Shown here one piece after another: positions 25,501 through 34,434 of a stretch of 64,000 nt of DNA. Made by a program: the position numbers and the translations under genes. Position 1 is the stretch's first letter, and each line of letters opens with the position of its first letter. The stretch is from Erigeron canadensis (taxonomy: Eukaryota; Streptophyta; Magnoliopsida; Asterales; Asteraceae). The notes beneath the pieces were generated by a model. That model was given only the letters and a program-made list of their open reading frames with translations, was not told where the DNA came from and ran no database searches. The stretch spans positions 2,108,001 through 2,172,000 of the forward strand of contig NC_057766.1 in NCBI RefSeq assembly GCF_010389155.1, given 5' to 3'.

Positions 25501-26616
25501 AGTTTGGACATCTATCTTACCTTTTCCTTTAGTGTCAACGAGTGCTCCATTCCCTAGTTTGACACGGGACTTTACTGACGTGTTGATGCTGCTGAATAAT
25601 TTCTCATCTCCAGTCATGTGGTTGCTACAACCACTGTCAATGAACCAAATATCTTCCTTTTGCTCATTTACAGCATGACACGCGTAGAATAGTTGATTAT
25701 TGTTCTCCAGTGTATCTTCGTCTTCTTCCGTGTAGTTAGCTCGATGATTTTGTTTTAGACGACAATCTTTTTCTAGATGTCCAAATCTTTTGCAGTTATT
25801 GCATTGTGGCTTTCCTTTATGAAAACAATCTTTTTCCAAGTGGTTTATCTTTTTACAAATACCACATGGAGGATAGCTTTTTCTTCTCTGGTCAAATCTA
25901 TTTCTAGATTTTTCTTCAAAATTTCTTTTCCCCTCATTGTTAGATTTTTGAGACCTCATTCTGAGTTTAGACTGAAAGGCACTTTCAAGTGAGTCATCAC
26001 TTCGCCGACTCAGTCTAGCCTCATATGCTTCTAGAGAGCCCATTAGTTCTGTTACGGAAAGAGTCTCAATGTCTTTTGACTCTTCAATAGCAGTGACGAC
26101 ATGATCGTATTTTCCAGGCATGCTGATAAGTATTTTTTCAACGATCCTTTTGTCAGTTATATAGTCTCCATAAGCTCTCATTTGATTTACTACTTCTTTG
26201 ATTCTAGAGTAGTAATCTTTGACGGTCTCAAAATCTTTCATTTTTAGATTTTCAAAATCTCGCCTTAGGGTTAGTAGTTTGACGGATCTCACCTTGACAC
26301 TTCCTTGAAATTCTTCTTGAAGAGTTTTCCACGCCTCTTTGGCTGTTGTAGCTCCCATGATACGTGGAAAAATAGATGGCGTCAAGGCTTGTTGAATGTA
26401 ACCTAGAGCAGCGGCATTCCTGACAATATTTTTGTTGTGTCTTTCCTGTTGATCCGCGGGCAGAGTTTCGATATCTTTTGGAGTTGTTAACCCGACTTCG
26501 ACAATATCCCACAAGCTTTGTGCTTGGAAATATGTCTTCATTCGGATACTCCAAAAATCATAGTTGTCACCATCAAAGATGGGAACGGAAATATTGTATG
26601 CACCAACGGTAGTCAT
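22588..26616 (-). CDS. copia-B Gag-Pol polyprotein, intact frame
   Basis: A 1342-residue single frame with the full Ty1-copia order. The Gag domain has VPIFDGDNYDFWSIRM at about residues 11-26, followed by two CCHC zinc knuckles (CGICKKINHLEKDC, CNNCKRFGHLEKDC) near residues 250-285. Protease has WFIDSGCSNHMTG. Integrase has WHRRFGHFN ... CESCMMGK, then catalytic blocks HTDVCGPM, RSDRGKEY and APEQNGVSERKN. RT has GLKQAPRAWY and the catalytic YVDD. RNase H has YTDSDWAGS, SSAEAEY and CDNKSAI. All expected catalytic residues are visible. The protein products would package the RNA, copy it and integrate it. The start is 42 bases inside the 5' LTR boundary, so the leader is very short. The lineage resembles Tnt1-like (Tork) elements from memory only. 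Confidence 0.97.
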   Translation of the reverse strand: MTTVGAYNISVPIFDGDNYDFWSIRMKTYFQAQSLWDIVEVGLTTPKDIETLPADQQERHNKNIVRNAAALGYIQQALTPSIFPRIMGATTAKEAWKTLQEEFQGSVKVRSVKLLTLRRDFENLKMKDFETVKDYYSRIKEVVNQMRAYGDYITDKRIVEKILISMPGKYDHVVTAIEESKDIETLSVTELMGSLEAYEARLSRRSDDSLESAFQSKLRMRSQKSNNEGKRNFEEKSRNRFDQRRKSYPPCGICKKINHLEKDCFHKGKPQCNNCKRFGHLEKDCRLKQNHRANYTEEDEDTLENNNQLFYACHAVNEQKEDIWFIDSGCSNHMTGDEKLFSSINTSVKSRVKLGNGALVDTKGKGKIDVQTSNCTRSVKDVLLVPSLASNLLSVGQMMEHGYSLHFENESCVIRDKKNNNKLIAEVKMENRNFPLRWHYIRDTAMKAQVEESWLWHRRFGHFNFHALKILQQKNMMRDLPIIEEITDACESCMMGKQHRKPFPRDKVWRARSILELVHTDVCGPMRTPSHNQSRYFILFIDDYSRMTWVYFMREKSEVFTIFKKFKVFVEKKSGHYIKTLRSDRGKEYTSREFNKFCEDEGVNRQLTVGYAPEQNGVSERKNRTVMEMAKTMIHEKGLPNSFWAEAVYTAVYLLNRCPTKAVENKTPIEAWSGKKPSAKHLRVFGCICYIHVPKEKRHKLQEKSYKGIFLGYSTQSKGYRVYNLKTNKLVISRDVEFDEDASWNWEKEKIDKQTYLPRISMETSAQQPLQIEHSGGNESTGETSPTTPSSSPSTLPLAQEESSSESTPGRVKTLTEVYETCNFTSLEPESYEAAAKDEKWVTAMNEEIKMIEKNNTWELVDLPKDKEIIGVKWVYKTKLNPDGSIQKHKARLVAKGYSQQPGVDYNETFAPVDRLDTIRSLVALAAQRRWKIHQLDVKSAFLNGFLEEEIYVEQPQGFVKKGKKDQVLKLKKALYGLKQAPRAWYSRIDSYFTSSGFRRSESEPTLYIKTQGNSDTLILSLYVDDLIYTGNNERMIQEFKQDMMKTFEMSDLGLMHYFLGIEISQENEGIFICQKKYTENLLKKFKLYGCKTVATPLVANEKMRKEDGSEKADASRFRSLIGSLLYLTATRPDIMYATSLLSRFMQNPTQIHYGAGKRILRYLQGTIDYGIWYKLTIDSKLQGYTDSDWAGSVDDMKSTSGYAFTLGSGVTSWASKKQDTVAQSSAEAEYVAAANSANQAIWLRRILEDMGETQNGATQIFCDNKSAIAMAKNPVFHGRTKHIAIKYHFLREVSAKKEIELQYCKTEEQIADIFTKALPRSKFEFLRNMLGVTSKYIKEEC

Positions 26617-26642
26617 GGTGTATTTTAATAAACGCCCAACCT

Positions 26643-26655
26643 GGCTCTGATACCA
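26643..26655 (-). promoter_or_regulatory. copia-B primer-binding site
   Basis: The minus strand reads TGGTATCAGAGCC two bases inside the 5' LTR, a full 13-base match to the usual initiator tRNA-Met site of plant retrotransposons. Confidence 0.92.
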
Positions 26656-26657
26656 CT

Positions 26658-27063
26658 TGTTAGAATTGATGATGAGTTTTTAGTTATTTAAAATGATGAT
26701 TAGTTGTTTATTAGTTTGACTAAAAATGTAGTGGAATTGTTTGTAGTGAAATGTTGTAAAGTTGAGGAGATGTTTGTGAACTATAGAGAATGTAGGCAGG
26801 GATTTTGGAACTTCACTTTAATGATACAAATTTTTTTTTTTTTTTTTTTTGTGTACTACAATTTTAGGATACAATTTGCCTATTTATAGGCTTCATAAGT
26901 CGGTGGACTTATAGTCCATTTAAAACCTCTAGTATTTTCTAGTAACATATATATATATATACTAATCATTATTACTTTCTAAGCAACTCTAGTAATTTCT
27001 AGTTTATACTAATTACATCACTAATTAACTCTAGATTATTCTAGAAATACATTAATTTTAACA
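26658..27063 (-). repeat. copia-B 5' LTR
   Basis: A 406 bp LTR, partner of 22187-22593, containing the element's promoter. It ends against TSD copy TGTAT at 27064-27068. Confidence 0.95.
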
Positions 27064-27589
27064 TGTATTTTCTCCTGAGTTATTTCAATCGGTGTGTCAT
27101 GGTATCCTCTTCCGATTTCATTCCTTATTGTATATCCTCATCAAAATATAAAAACCCAAAAGATGTCGTCTCAGTCGCCGCCACCCATGCCATCACCATC
27201 AAACATCAATCGCGCCATCTAGACAGCAGTTTCTTTATTTGGTAATGTTTAAATATTTGTATTTTTTGGTTGATATCGATTCGAGATGACTGTGCGTATA
27301 ATAAAAGTTCAAATTTGTCATTCTTTATTAGTGACTTTGAGAATTTTTTTTATTATTTATTGCATCATGTGTGATAGTGCGTATCAATAATCTAACTTTA
27401 GTTCTTACTATATTTGTTGTAGTACATCCTCCAAATGGGATAATTGAAGTTTTAGACTGCTGTTTCAGACAAATAGCGGTTGTGATTTTTGAATATGATC
27501 AACACCTTTTGAAGTTAAATGTTCTTATGGAAAGTTTTTACGAGACCTTATAGTTGATCCAACCTTTTTGTTTGATCATTTTATTTCAG

Positions 27590-27712
27590 AGATATCTTGA
27601 TGAGTACTCGAAACGATTGATCAAAATGGGGTGTTCTTTGTTCGAGTTGATTTCTGAGGCTCTTGGGCTTACTTCAAGTTACCTCAAAGATATTGGCTGT
27701 CCAGAATAAAAG
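27590..27712 (+). pseudogene. Captured exon of a 2-oxoglutarate dioxygenase
   Basis: After a plausible intron acceptor (ttatttcag) the frame reads RYLDEYSKRLIKMGCSLFEL, then SEALGL and YLKDIGC. This pattern is typical of the helix after the N-terminal domain in plant 2-oxoglutarate/Fe(II) dioxygenases such as ACC-oxidase homologs. A stop follows directly. No iron-binding HxD...H residues are present. It is a short fragment inside the Helitron, so I take it as a captured piece and not a gene. Confidence 0.6.
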
Positions 27713-28080
27713 CCGAATATGTTTTACTTATCGTCCTGACGCTAAAAGTCAGGTATATCTAAAGTATATCATTCAAATTTGTTCAAAATTGTGTTGATAG
27801 CTCCAATGTTCTAATGGTAACCAAAGACTTTTATTTTTAATTGTTATCTGCATCTAAAAGAAAGAAAACTCTCATTCATCCCATACTTCAAATGTTCATA
27901 CCGCTAAATTGCAGTTTCAAAATTATATGATTATTGCGTCAAAAGGCATGATTCTGTGGCCTGCATACTTTTTTAAGCAAACTTTATGAGTGGCATGACT
28001 TGGGTAAACAGTTTAAAAGATCATATTATAATCAGATCGACTTAGGTTTATACCTTTAGCCGCCCATTCCCTAAATAATG

Positions 28081-28322
28081 GATTGGCAGACAAGAATTCA
28101 AGTTGCAATTGAGGTGACAAATGGTTTGGTAATAATAATATACAATCTAAAAGAATTTTGTCATTTATGTGGATATGCATTTTTAAACTTATAGAACATT
28201 CTTTTTTTTCCTCATTTTATCATTACGCATTAAGGAATACCTCCGTTTCTACTGTGATCCTCTTTTGTGCCATCGAGACATCATGTCCAGCAATATATTA
28301 CTTGATGAAAGGTTTGTAGGAA
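28081..28322 (+). pseudogene. Captured fragment of a receptor-like kinase
   Basis: The first exon piece (about 28081-28129) reads WQTRIQVAIEVTNGL and is followed by gt. After an intron, from 28234, the frame reads EYLRFYCDPLLCHRDIMSSN and then ILLDERFVGM, followed by gt at 28323. This is the catalytic-loop region of a plant receptor-like kinase (HRD and N visible; the usual Lys of HRDIK is Met). The phrase YCDPPLCHRDIKSSN is typical of the At1g49730-type family, recalled from memory. Exon-intron structure is preserved, which implies capture from genomic DNA and not from mRNA. Confidence 0.72.
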
Positions 28323-28506
28323 TGGTAATGCCAATCATGTTTTCAAGTGTTATATTTATCAAAATCAACTTAGTGGTATTTCTTTGCTACCCGAAATTTT
28401 TGTTCCTCAAATATAATATAAGTTTCCTGTTATTATCTTTGTGTTCCAGGTTGCATACTTTGGTCACATGAAGAGCTCTGCTTCATGAATGCACTGTTTT
28501 GTGTTT

Positions 28507-28586
28507 TTGGAGGTAATTTTAAATGAATAAATATTGAGTTTGTGTATTTGGAGGTAATTTTAAATGAATAAATATTGAGTTTGTGT
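28507..28586. repeat. Short tandem duplication inside the Helitron
   Basis: A unit of about 41 bases ('tttggaggtaattttaaatg' and following bases, to 'gagtttgtgt') is present twice in direct contact with almost no differences. Confidence 0.85.
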
Positions 28587-29717
28587 TGATATATAAATGA
28601 TTATTGATTGTAGATAGACAATAGTTACGTTATATAATATATTGGATCGAGAATGAATACAAGGTTAGACTAACTTCAACTTTAGGTGATTTTATGCTTT
28701 CAAAATGTTGATGGAGCTAACTAGGCGTTTGATATTACCATATATATATTCATTAATGTTTCTTTGGCTTTTTAGATTTTTACAGAAGCAATCGTGTTTT
28801 TTTTTTTAAAGCGTTCTTAAATAACTCTTACTCAAGATATATTATCCCTTTATATTTTATTTTTTTGATGTTTAAACCCTTACAACTTTTTTATATGCTT
28901 TTGCAGCTATGACTTTTTAAGGAGACGACAAAATACTTTGATGGTAGCTCCACAGAAGATGATGGACATTGTTAGAGAAGACATGTTTAAAACTGCAACC
29001 ATCAAGGTTTTACTCTAATTCACCCATTAATTGTCTAATTTTGTTTAGGCATGTTTATACTCCAATACTCAATTTTCTTTAATTGGAATTATTTTTTTTT
29101 TCTGAAAAAGAATATAATTGTCTTTCATTTTATGAAGAATACGTGAATTTGTACAAGCTAGAAACGTATTTACATCTTTTGATCAAAAGCGTCCACTTGA
29201 GTAATCAAAATCAACAATATAAGCAACTAAGGAAATACTTCTTTTCCTATGGGAACTATGATTTCATATAATGGCATGCCTCAAGATGGGAGCTCACTTA
29301 TAATGATTCCCATTAGGGCGCACAAGGGTTCATTGCGCTGAGTTTAAGTAAGACGGCTGACTCAATTGATTTGCTACTTGCATCATCATGATCTTCGTAT
29401 AAGGCTTCTACATTTGATCCTAGGTATTTGATCCTTAAATATGAATCAAAGACTTTCAAGATCAAGTGAAAGTTAGAAATAGATCACACATGGGTTGCAA
29501 TTTATCACATAATTATAGCTTAGTTTTGCTCTTGGCGTTAGACATTGGATTTAGATATATTGATGAATTGGTAATGAATACCAAATTTATCTTGATATGA
29601 TGGGTGTATTCTCTTGCGATTTAGCTTTAACATGTTACACATGTAATAAGACCACTACTTTTATAAGAGAAGTGAAACATACAATATTTTTGCCGTCCCG
29701 TCGTGCGTTAAATTCTT

Positions 29718-29746
29718 CCCGCCGCATCGTGCGGGCACCCATCTAG
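29718..29746 (+). other. Helitron 3' terminus with hairpin
   Basis: CCCGC (29718-29722) pairs with GCGGG (29731-29735), followed after a short spacer by CTAG and the target T. The same hairpin, with the same CCCGCCGCATC opening, ends the helicase-bearing Helitron at 59096-59124. Confidence 0.78.
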
Positions 29747-29878
29747 TTGTAATGTAATGTATACAAGTAGCAAGTAACCGAGAGTAGAGAGTTAAGCTAA
29801 TAGTTATGTGGCCATATATCTATCGGCCCAAATAGAAAAGAAATTCCCCCGGTCATATCTCTCGGCCCATAAATAAAA

Positions 29879-30069
29879 GGGAAAAATCCATAAAAAGGTA
29901 ACCTATTTATATGAAATTCCTATTAAAGGTAACCTATTTTGTTTTCGTCTATTTAAAGGATCATATTCTCATAAAATTCCTAATAAAGGGTATATCGTTA
30001 GATTTTAACAGACGGAGCCCGTCAAGTGCCATGTCATCACTTTTGCTGACGTGGCACTTGACTTTGACC
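29879..30069. mobile_element. Small MITE-like insertion in the solo LTR
   Basis: 191 bp bracketed by a perfect 10 bp direct repeat (ataaataaaa, 29869-29878 and 30070-30079). It begins GGGAAAAATCC and contains an inverted repeat around 'gtcaagtgcca ... tggcacttgac' near 30018-30061. It has no clear terminal inverted repeats, so the class (MULE-like by TSD length) is tentative. Confidence 0.45.
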
Positions 30070-32087
30070 ATAAATAAAAAGGGTTTAAGCTTTATTCTAT
30101 TTTATTCGTATATATAAAAATCTGCGAAGGGTTATCGTAAGAAGACCAATAACTAAAACTACAAGTTAGGAGACGTGGAAAAAATTAACAGGAAGAACGA
30201 TGCAAGATTTAGATCATAAGACATTACATTCTCGTTCGAATTCCATATCTTGAAGGTAAACCTCGTTCCAGTCTTTTAACGTATTAATTCTTGGAGTCGT
30301 CGCATGTTATATATAGGAGTTGATTGATTAAGACGGTATAGCATGATCATTGTTATTTGATAATATGTATGTGAGTTTAGTAATCTATTCTCGAATCGAG
30401 TTATGGCGCTTAACGATAAACGAGTTATATTTTAGAGTTCATGTATTATGGAAAAGATTGATTATTAGTAGGGTTCTATTCTGGTTTTGTATTTGGTTTT
30501 TCTGTTCCACGAGTATAAGCTAGGCAAACTTTTCGTTCATTACGTATGTAATACACATCCATTGAGTCGAGTTTCAACCAATTAGACATGTTTTAGAAGA
30601 GCTCGATTTACTACTACTTTTCTCATCTCGCTCAAATCAATCGATTATTATAAAAACAAAACGTATTTTTGAACCTTCAAGTGTTGTTTTCGTGAGTTGG
30701 GATTCAAAGAATTTATAGTTACATCATGTTGTAAAACAAAGATTTGTCAAAATAAAATCGAAACTGGTGCAGCTTAACTATTAGGTGCGAGTTGTATTGT
30801 TTACGTGTGAAAGAGATGGCTATGATATTTATGTGTGAAAATAAAAACAACAGTACATCTACTTATGGTCTTTTAATTATAATCAAACCCATATGCCACC
30901 TTTTATGTAATTATATACTGTAGTGTATATGTACTTTGATCTTAAATCATGGCATAGACATGACAGAGTATGTATATGGTTGTCTATATTAAAAAGGGAA
31001 GTCTCATAGTCTATGTGACATGACAAATTTATCTTGATCTTAATATATTACGAGTAAAATACTACTTAATGATCGTTATGAGAAAAGCATAACTAAGACG
31101 TTATTTAAAGAACCATTGTGTGTTTTTTTTTTACAAATTTTTATCGAGGTGGAATGTATTTGTAGGCGTTGTTTCGCAGACGATATTGTTAGAGATTTGA
31201 GGTAAGATAACTACTTTTGTCATATGAGGGACACAACAAAATGTCGTTTTCGTAATAAACCTTGGTAACTATATCCCGTACGTATGTTGGGCTATGGGGA
31301 CAATGGGAGGGGTTAATTGTGACATGTTTATGTATGTTTTTATTGTTGATTATAATGATTGATATATATGATGCTGATTGATGTTTGATTGTTGAATGGC
31401 ATGTACATGTAGTACACTAGACTCTAGTAGGTTGTTATGTCACGTTACACGTTAAGGGCCCTAATATTGAAATAAATGTAGATGTTGGTACTTGAGTATA
31501 ATTGATGTTGGAAGTGTTAAGCTTAACCCATGCTAGCCTTGGCTAGGCTAGTGTGTAGATGTTGTTGTCGTTTGGGAATAATCTAGATATTTCTCTCTCG
31601 ACTAAGTCACGTTGGTGTAAGAATATGACACTCCTATTGCTTGATGATGTTTATGTTGATGTTGTTGATTGCTTGACATACGTATGAATGTTTAAAAAGA
31701 TGTTTTAACTAGCAACTGTTTTATAACTCGTGGTTATCTTACTCAGCTTTTAAAGTTGACACTTGTTTGTTCAAAATGTTGTGTTTCCTTAGGTTGGACA
31801 TTGAAGTTTGCTTAGAGTGAGGCTGGGTAGATCTTGCTATAGATGATGACATTATTAGTCTTACTCTCATTTATTTAGTCGACATTTATTATATCTTTTA
31901 TTATCAAATTTATGATTATGGGTTTTCCTAAATTATTGTTGTGATGCAATAAAGTAACACCAAATGTTTTATTGACCATTTTGTTAGGAAATGATTAAGT
32001 TTTTATTGGGACGTTTCCGCATTTTAAGTTATTTATTTAAAAGTTTTTTGAAAATCCATATTTTTAAACGACGATTGTTACATTATC

Positions 32088-32495
32088 ATAAGTTTCTTTT
32101 AGTTCCTGTCATACAGTAGTAGCTTCTTTTCAAAAGATTTGACCCAGATAGACCTCTTCAGAAACAGAACCCAATATCCAAGATAAAACCACATAATTAC
32201 ATCTATCCCATTGTTTTGCCAGAATTTCATTATCATCAGGTCTCTCACAAGTTCCATTAATAAAGCCAATTTTATTTTTTGTTTCAAGGGCAAGTTCCAT
32301 GGCACATGACCAAACTTTATAATTTTCAGTTCCTTTTAATTTTAGGTTAATTAAGGGTGTGCCAGTAGTGTCACTGGCATGTAGGTACAAAGGGTCACCA
32401 AAGTCAAGTTTGCTTATAAGGGTGCCAAAAACATTAACATCATGTTAAAAATCCTCCATATCAGGTCTTAAGTTTTCATCTAAAACATCAGCCAT
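32088..32495 (-). pseudogene. copia-A gag, 5' part
   Basis: The frame starts at MADVLDEN (ATG at 32493-32495). Stops occur at 32445-32447 and again near 32130 and 32110. Between them is the copia gag N-terminal signature (LYLHASDTTGTPLINLKLKG and YKVWSCAMELAL). It ends at TTATC, where the solo LTR inserted. The rest of gag resumes at 21486. Confidence 0.88.
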
Positions 32496-33073
32496 AGTGA
32501 TAAGCAGATAATGGTCAAACAACACAAAACAAGAGTAGTCACACAAGCAAATAGACAAACAACACAAAAACAGCAATGCTAGAGACCTTAAACTAGTAAG
32601 TAAACCATAGACGTACAGAGGAAAACAAGAAGCAAAGTAACACCTAAAGGGTGCAAGAGCAGTGGCCAGATTCAAGGAGCACTATAGTGCCTTGAGAGGT
32701 ATACTCAAGGACCATCTCTTCTACCAAGAAAAGGTTAGATTCACAACAATAAAAAACAGAGGATAAAGTAAAAAAAGATAAGAACCCTTTTTAAAAGGCA
32801 ACAAGATACTCGGCCTCTAATTCCTAGATCTTATAAAAGATTAGGAAGAAGTAGAGAATGAGAAAGCAGAAGCATCATATTAACAACTATAGAGAGAAAA
32901 TAGTAAATATATGTAAATATTTTACAAGAAGATTGAAAAATATTTTTGAAGGACAATAAATAAAAAGAACAAATAGATTATTTTTTTTGGATATAATAAT
33001 AAAAAAAAGTTTTGATGGATCTGGTAATAAGAGAAGATGAAGAATCCAACCGATTCAACAATCTCGAGCCTAT

Positions 33074-33086
33074 GGCTCTGATACCA
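33074..33086 (-). promoter_or_regulatory. copia-A primer-binding site
   Basis: The minus strand TGGTATCAGAGCC directly abuts the 5' LTR at 33087, a perfect 13-base match to the usual initiator tRNA-Met primer site. Confidence 0.92.
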
Positions 33087-33870
33087 TGATGAAATAACAA
33101 GATTAACGAGAAATATAGTCGAAAGATTTAGTTTATTAAAAAGAATAAAGAGGTTTCAGACATAAACAAGAACATTCAACAATAAAAGATTACAATAACC
33201 AACACTGATAGGGAAGGAGAAGGGACAACAACATAGCTACATAATCAGAATCACGATCAGAACAAACATGGTGATGATATAAAGGATTAGGGTTTTGATA
33301 ACGTTAATAATCGCCTAAAGTGTGATGTGTTGTGCAACCCTAACAACTACCGTAGCTATGAATATATAGGCAGACATGTTTGTATCTTCACCCTCTTCTT
33401 CTTTCTTCTTACATCTTTAGTCCTCCAACTCTTATCTTCCAGCATAAATCAAAGATGGTCCTTCTTTTTTTTAACCTGACAAAATAGGGTTTAGTGCGAC
33501 GGAATGCAATTAACTATGCCCAAAAAGTTATAGTGTGCACCAACTAACGTTTTTGTTTATTGTATGCATAAACTTAGTAAAAATGTTTATATCATGTAAC
33601 TTTTTGTGACCGACCAATCAAAACCTTACACGTGGCCTGTTAAAAAAAAAAAAATTTACACGTGGCAGCTCATATGGGCTGCCACGTATACACATTGCAT
33701 GATTTAAACATTTTTACTAAGTTTATGTATACAATAAACAAAAACGTTAATTCATGCACACTATAACTTTTTGGGCATAGTTTGTTTCATTCCGGCGCAC
33801 TAAATCAGACAAAATATACCAACAATAAAACTTTCCAAGTTAATGAGTGATCAAGATGTATAATTTAACA
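33087..33870 (-). repeat. copia-A 5' LTR, enlarged by a MITE
   Basis: It matches the 454 bp LTR at 6505-6958 but is 784 bp long because a 321 bp MITE plus a 9 bp TSD copy sit inside it. It ends at the CATAC target site (33871-33875). Confidence 0.93.
33487..33807. mobile_element. Foldback MITE with 9 bp TSD
   Basis: Flanked by gacaaaata on both sides (33478-33486, 33808-33816). The uninterrupted LTR at 6505-6958 has this site only once, which proves the insertion. The two arms are inverted repeats over most of the 321 bp (arm words 'actatgcccaaaaagttata' and 'aaacttagtaaaaatgttta') with a central 'acgtggcag' palindrome. Length, GGG start and 9 bp TSD suit a Mutator-type MITE. Confidence 0.88.
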
Positions 33871-33875
33871 CATAC

Positions 33876-34286
33876 CTTACAGCAAAAACCCCGGAAACCT
33901 TTGATAACCACAACTATAGAGGGTTGTTTGAATCTCGTGGTTGTTTGTTACTTGCTTATTCGGGCGATCCTCATCCCGAACACATGGAAATTTATGAGAT
34001 GAGGAATGACTATTCTCGATGGTCAGCAAAATACGTTGTTAAGCATGAAGACAGCATGGCGGTATTCTTTAAAACCTGGAAGATGTCTACCCTGGGGTTT
34101 CGTTTCATTGTGCTGTTAATTGTGGTGGGCGGAAGAGAAGAGGAGTCGTTTGTTGTGATGAACCTACGTGGAAAGGCTGTAAAATACAATATTTTGTCAA
34201 AGACTCTCCACATGCTCTGTAATATCAACACACCTTTGACTGAATTCCGCACCTTTCCGTTCATTGCATCTTTTGCTGGTGTGTAA
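33876..34286 (+). pseudogene. F-box copy U2, 3' fragment right of the insertion
   Basis: The frame is open from the target site to the stop at 34284-34286 and continues in phase the frame that ends at 6504. It matches the C-terminal third of the intact paralogs: LFESRGCLLLA, VVGGREEESFVVM, VKYNILSKTLHMLC and FPFIASFAGV. Apart from the transposon and the lost 5' half I see no stop in this copy. Confidence 0.9.
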
Positions 34287-34434
34287 TTCAGCTTTCTGGT
34301 TTCGGGTATGATTTTTCATATCTGACGTTGTGCTGTCACCACATTAATTAGGTGGTTTACTTATGTTTTAGGTAACGCTATTTTTAATTATACTCATTAT
34401 GTTGAAGCTGTTACTAAAAAATTTTCACAATGTT

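Larger units (their letters stand above)
22187..27063 (-). mobile_element. Young, apparently intact Ty1-copia element (copia-B)
   Basis: A 4877 bp element with 5 bp TSD TGTAT (22182-22186, 27064-27068) and LTRs of 407 and 406 bp that begin TGTTAGAATTG and end AATTTTAACA. They differ only by about two substitutions and by length changes in a T run and an AT run. It has a primer-binding site, a polypurine tract (minus strand AAGGAGGAG next to 22593) and one uninterrupted polyprotein. It inserted into the Helitron. It is the youngest datable insertion and may still be able to transpose. Confidence 0.96.
21818..29746 (+). mobile_element. Gene-fragment-carrying non-autonomous Helitron
   Basis: The proposed 5' end is TCTATATCTATACTCC (21818, or TC at 21824), preceded by A. 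The 3' end is CTAG at 29743-29746, followed by T, with a GC-rich hairpin just upstream. There is no TSD, and the A/T junction is the expected Helitron insertion site. The interior lacks Rep or helicase but carries spliced fragments of at least two host genes, and was later entered by copia-B. The 5' end is assigned by resemblance only, so it is less certain than the 3' end. Confidence 0.7.
21492..32082 (+). mobile_element. Gypsy-type solo LTR split by a Helitron
   Basis: The element begins TGTAACATCC and ends CGATTGTTACA and is flanked by a perfect 5 bp TSD (TTATC at 21487-21491 and 32083-32087) inside the copia-A gag frame. Without the Helitron (21818-29746) and a small MITE about 2.46 kb remain, with no coding capacity, no internal primer-binding site and no second LTR. 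That fits a solo LTR left by LTR-LTR recombination of a long-LTR gypsy element. An inverted-repeat DNA transposon is less likely, because the TG/CA ends plus a 5 bp TSD are the LTR signature. Confidence 0.75.
6505..33870 (-). mobile_element. Ty1-copia element copia-A with nested insertions
   Basis: An old Ty1-copia retrotransposon on the minus strand inserted in F-box copy U2. It has terminal repeats starting TG and ending CA, a perfect 5 bp TSD (CATAC at 6500-6504 and 33871-33875), a purine-rich tract next to the 3' LTR (around 6959-6990) and an initiator-tRNA-Met-type primer-binding site next to the 5' LTR. Its own internal sequence survives as 6959-10442, 20878-21486 and 32088-33086. The rest is a gypsy element and a solo LTR that inserted later. 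Its LTRs differ at about 20 of 454 positions, so it is the oldest dated layer. Confidence 0.93.

Noticed and set aside
28081..28471. A functional receptor-like kinase gene
   Set aside because: Only the catalytic-loop region is present, without ATP-binding lobe or DFG segment, and it sits inside a Helitron.
21492..32082. Terminal-inverted-repeat DNA transposon (TGTAAC ... GTTACA)
   Set aside because: Inverted identity is only about 6-8 bp, which is usual at LTR ends, and the 5 bp TSD plus TG/CA ends favour an LTR.
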